This document shows, one piece after another, positions 62,000-64,000 of a stretch of DNA of 64,000 bases (the stretch's first letter is position 1; each line of letters starts with the position of its first letter). The stretch spans positions 124,001-188,000 of the forward strand of contig NZ_WTYG01000001.1 of assembly GCF_009828015.1 (NCBI RefSeq), written 5' to 3'. The notes beneath the pieces are model-generated. The model worked only from the letters and a program-made list of their open reading frames with translations. It was not told the DNA's origin and searched no databases. The position numbers and the translations under genes are program-made. The stretch comes from Qipengyuania citrea (GTDB taxonomy: Bacteria; Pseudomonadota; Alphaproteobacteria; Sphingomonadales; Sphingomonadaceae).

Positions 62000-62409
62000 T
62001 GTTTGTCCCCTTTCTTTGTCATGGACCAGAAAAGCTGCGCCGAGCAGCTGATAAGCGCGAAGCCGGTGAGTGCTTCAACACCTGCTATGACCCGCAGGTG
62101 TTGGGTCGGGTAGATGTCCCCAAGACCAAGCGTGGTGATATTGATCAGCGAGAAATAGAAGTAATCCATCCAGCCCATCGCGGAGACCTTGTCGAAGCTG
62201 CCAAGTCCCAATTCATTGCCGAACCAGAAACCGCCACCAAACCAAGCAGCGACGATCAGGTGAGAAAATAATACCAGCAAGGAGACAGCGGCTTTGGTCG
62301 CAACGCTGTCGCTCTTGCCGAGCCAATCATGGCCTCGCTGCAAGATTGACAGGTGCGAGAGTATCGCACCCAGGAACAGTGCTGTCGAAAGAAGGAGGGC
62401 CGTGATCAA
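61996..62409 (-). CDS. Two-pore-helix potassium-channel-like membrane protein
   Basis: 137 aa from TTG 62409, overlapping the preceding stop as TTGA with GGGAG in front. Helices at about 2-20, 40-60 and 105-127 bracket a pore loop with TTLGLGD (residues 92-98) followed by IYP, the K+-channel selectivity-filter type of Ion_trans_2 proteins. The lack of an extended N-terminal helix (starts at the ORF upstream but the coupled TTG fits better). Its function in a metal operon is unclear, perhaps membrane-potential or K+ control. Confidence 0.72.
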   Translation of the reverse strand: MITALLLSTALFLGAILSHLSILQRGHDWLGKSDSVATKAAVSLLVLFSHLIVAAWFGGGFWFGNELGLGSFDKVSAMGWMDYFYFSLINITTLGLGDIYPTQHLRVIAGVEALTGFALISCSAQLFWSMTKKGDKQ

Positions 62410-62681
62410 GCGCTCTTCTCCCGTCCGGAAAACGCGTAGAGCGGCACGATCAGGATGGCGATGTACCAGCCATAAAGGAAGCTGCCGATAGCTCCTGCGA
62501 TAAAGCCTTGCCAGGTTATCCACTCAAAGCCGGGCAGGAGTGGAGCCCAGGCTTCATGCATGTGGAAACGGTCGGGAGAAAGCAGGCCAAAGCCCACGCA
62601 GATCAGATAACTCAGCAGCAGGAAGGTGCCGAGTGTCCACCCCCACCTGACGATTGTTTTTCGCTTCGATCCAGCAATCAC
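62406..62681 (-). CDS. DUF5676-family small membrane protein
   Basis: 91 aa from a GTG at 62681 that overlaps the preceding stop (GTGA). Two membrane helices with the family features ICVGFGLLSPDRFHMHEAW and FLYGWYIAILIVPLYAF. DUF5676 genes are regularly found in copper/metal resistance clusters; molecular role unknown. Overlaps the channel gene downstream. Confidence 0.75.
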   Translation of the reverse strand: MIAGSKRKTIVRWGWTLGTFLLLSYLICVGFGLLSPDRFHMHEAWAPLLPGFEWITWQGFIAGAIGSFLYGWYIAILIVPLYAFSGREKSA

Positions 62682-62794
62682 GGCTTATCTCCCTCCTTAA
62701 GCGCACTGGTGCAGGCGGACAGTGCAACCAACCCTAGCGTTGCTGCAGCTCGGCGCATCCTGCGCATTGGCTCGTCTGGAAAACTGAAATTCAT
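62678..62794 (-). CDS. Very small lipoprotein (38 aa)
   Basis: 38 aa, MNFSFPDEPMRRMRRAAATL then GLVALSACTSALKEGDKP. An arginine-rich N region, hydrophobic core and lipobox LSAC (Cys28) make a complete lipoprotein signal peptide, leaving only a 10-residue mature peptide. The start ATG overlaps the upstream stop (ATGA at 62791-62794) and the stop overlaps the DUF5676 GTG, which strongly argues for a real gene. An alternative start is ATG 62767. Too small for most annotation. Confidence 0.6.
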   Translation of the reverse strand: MNFSFPDEPMRRMRRAAATLGLVALSACTSALKEGDKP

Positions 62795-63192
62795 TCGCGC
62801 CCCTCTTGCATATTGTCCATGTCGCGTTCGGACATTGATCCCATATCGTGACCCGCATGGGGATCGGGCGGTCCGGTGACCTCTGGTTCTACTGGGGTAA
62901 GCGGTGGAATTGCCGGGCTTCCGGAAGATGCAGGCAATGGCCGAGGATTGGCTGCGGTCGCGGGGCTGCTCGACGGCTCGGACGTGACTGTCGCCGGTCT
63001 GCTTGCGCTTCCCGGGATAGAGCCATTCTCGCCAGACTCAGGTACAACTTCTGAAAGCACGTCACCGTCAGGTGCGACAGCACCGTCGCTCTCTGCCAGC
63101 GGCGCAGATTGCTGGTCGCAGGCAGCGAGTCCGAACAGTGCAGCGCCGAGTAGTAAAGCCGCGGGGGTCTTAGAGAATGGGCCAGATGTCAT
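62791..63192 (-). CDS. Lipoprotein with Met/His-rich metal-binding-like tail
   Basis: 133 aa from ATG 63192 (GAAGGAAATTCC upstream). Lipobox LAAC with Cys25, a long Ser/Pro/Glu-rich spacer and a C-terminal DPHAGHDMGSMSERDMDNMQ segment whose Met and His spacing suits copper or silver binding. Follows the DUF2231 gene by 10 bases. Function inferred only from composition and neighbours. Confidence 0.72.
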   Translation of the reverse strand: MTSGPFSKTPAALLLGAALFGLAACDQQSAPLAESDGAVAPDGDVLSEVVPESGENGSIPGSASRPATVTSEPSSSPATAANPRPLPASSGSPAIPPLTPVEPEVTGPPDPHAGHDMGSMSERDMDNMQEGRE

Positions 63193-63202
63193 GGAATTTC
63201 CT

Positions 63203-63853
63203 TCAGAGCCAAGAGAGGCCAAGGTGGTTTTGTCCCTGCGCGAGCTCACCGCCAAGAAACCCTTGGACGAGGATAAGGAGGGTCATGAGAAGCAGGCCTG
63301 CCCGCAGCGAAGTCCTCGTGGCACTTGTTCGCCTCACAATCAGAACAAGCGCCAGGCCAAGGATAGCGATTAGCATTCCGTTCCATCGGTGAATTTGCAT
63401 CACCGTGTCGCCGCCAAACCATAAGCCGGTGTGTATCCATCCGAAGGTTGCCGCGAGTATCCCGCCAGCGGCGCCGCCATAGATCAGAACACTAACGGCA
63501 GGCTCCACAGTGTCCTTGCCACGAAGCACAAACAGCTCAGCCAGCGCCGCCATCAGGAACAGGGCCACCGGGAAATGCACAGTGGCTGGATGCAATTTGG
63601 TCAAAAATGCGAAGAAGCCTGCGTTGTCGCTTTCGTGTTCACCTGACTTACTGCCAGCGTTTCCTTCGCCCGGGACGGGTTCGCCTGGTGCAATCTGCGA
63701 ACTGTGCATGCCCTCCATGCCTGCCATCTTGTCCGGTTGCGCGGGCACCTGCGCGCTTGGCGTTTCACCGTGAACTTCGTCGCCGTGCGCAAGAGCCGGG
63801 CTAGCCGAAAGGAACGCTGCGCAAATGAGCATGAAGATATGAGCTAATTTCAT
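63203..63853 (-). CDS. DUF2231-family membrane protein with His/Met-rich periplasmic linker
   Basis: 216 aa. Signal peptide MKLAHIFMLICAAFLSASPA cut near ALA-HGD, then a His/Met-rich linker (KMAGMEGMHSSQ) and a membrane domain with about four helices (LHPATVHFPVALFLMAALAE, FGWIHTGLWFGGD), which fits DUF2231. First gene of the overlapping metal operon as far as visible; the promoter must lie in 63854-64000. His/Met content suggests metal handling. Confidence 0.78.
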   Translation of the reverse strand: MKLAHIFMLICAAFLSASPALAHGDEVHGETPSAQVPAQPDKMAGMEGMHSSQIAPGEPVPGEGNAGSKSGEHESDNAGFFAFLTKLHPATVHFPVALFLMAALAELFVLRGKDTVEPAVSVLIYGGAAGGILAATFGWIHTGLWFGGDTVMQIHRWNGMLIAILGLALVLIVRRTSATRTSLRAGLLLMTLLILVQGFLGGELAQGQNHLGLSWL

Positions 63854-63919
63854 TTTGACTGTTGGTCTTTCACGGCGGGTTAACGGGCCTTATGCTTGCT
63901 GTTACGCAGCCCGTGCGGC

Positions 63920-63948
63920 CTTCCCTCACCAAAAATTTTTGAGGGAAG
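63920..63948. repeat. A/T-cored inverted repeat upstream of the metal operon
   Basis: CTTCCCTC (63920-63927) and GAGGGAAG (63941-63948) enclose ACC and a run of five A followed by five T. It lies about 67 bases upstream of the DUF2231 start. It could be an operator for the operon, or a terminator of the gene to the right, which is outside the window. Confidence 0.45.
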
Positions 63949-64000
63949 CTGGCTGACGGGACGTAATGGAAACGATTATCAAGCGAAGGGTCGGCCACCG

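Overview
The window looks like chromosomal DNA of an alphaproteobacterium of the order Sphingomonadales, most likely Erythrobacteraceae. This is a judgement from high GC, protein style (a ChpT-like phosphotransferase, an alphaproteobacterial RNase P RNA, RpoH, trigger factor with an Ala/Lys tail, many TonB/TorF-type outer-membrane proteins) and gene content; no search was run.

Region 1 (1-35.7 kb) reads as core chromosome. In order: a partial TorF-like porin, a PPP phosphatase, rnpB (minus), an MHYT-GGDEF-EAL protein paired with a BLUF blue-light sensor, a minus-strand M67 peptidase / ChpT-like / AmpD-like operon, an RluD-type synthase, rpoH, an M20 amidohydrolase, mtgA, a CDF transporter overlapping an ECF sigma/anti-sigma pair and a FAS1 protein, clpX, clpP, a TonB-dependent receptor, a CPA1 antiporter, trigger factor, tRNA-Leu(UAG), small acidic proteins, a CHAP protein, der, bfr/bfd, a DUF418 protein, a ParA/ribbon-helix-helix/SPOR locus, pyrB with a DHOase-like partner lacking catalytic residues, sppA and tRNA-Val(CAC).

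Region 2 (35.7-55.4 kb) begins right after tRNA-Val(CAC) and is accessory in character: an excisionase-like HTH protein, a minus-strand catabolic cluster (enoyl-CoA hydratase, VOC protein, Crp/Fnr regulator, SDR, Baeyer-Villiger-type flavin monooxygenase), then a mobilisation module (MobC-like protein and MOB-P type relaxase, two different DEDD exonucleases, several unknown proteins, a candidate HUH protein) and a single-chain type IIG/IIL restriction-modification enzyme. No integrase, type IV secretion or replication-partition genes are seen, so it looks like a mobilisable rather than self-transmissible element, or part of one.

Region 3 (55.4-64 kb) is a heavy-metal resistance block: a disulfide oxidoreductase interrupted by one in-frame amber codon, a MerR regulator divergent from a MerT-like protein and a Cys-rich GDCC-type protein with a clear 19-bp-spacer MerR promoter, a Cu/Ag-type P1B-ATPase with YHS and heavy-metal-binding domains, and a tightly overlapping minus-strand operon (DUF2231 protein, Met/His-tailed lipoprotein, a 38-aa lipoprotein, DUF5676, a two-pore-helix type channel, DUF305, another lipoprotein). 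The last operon, with successive 4-nt overlaps, is the best candidate here for a poorly described system.
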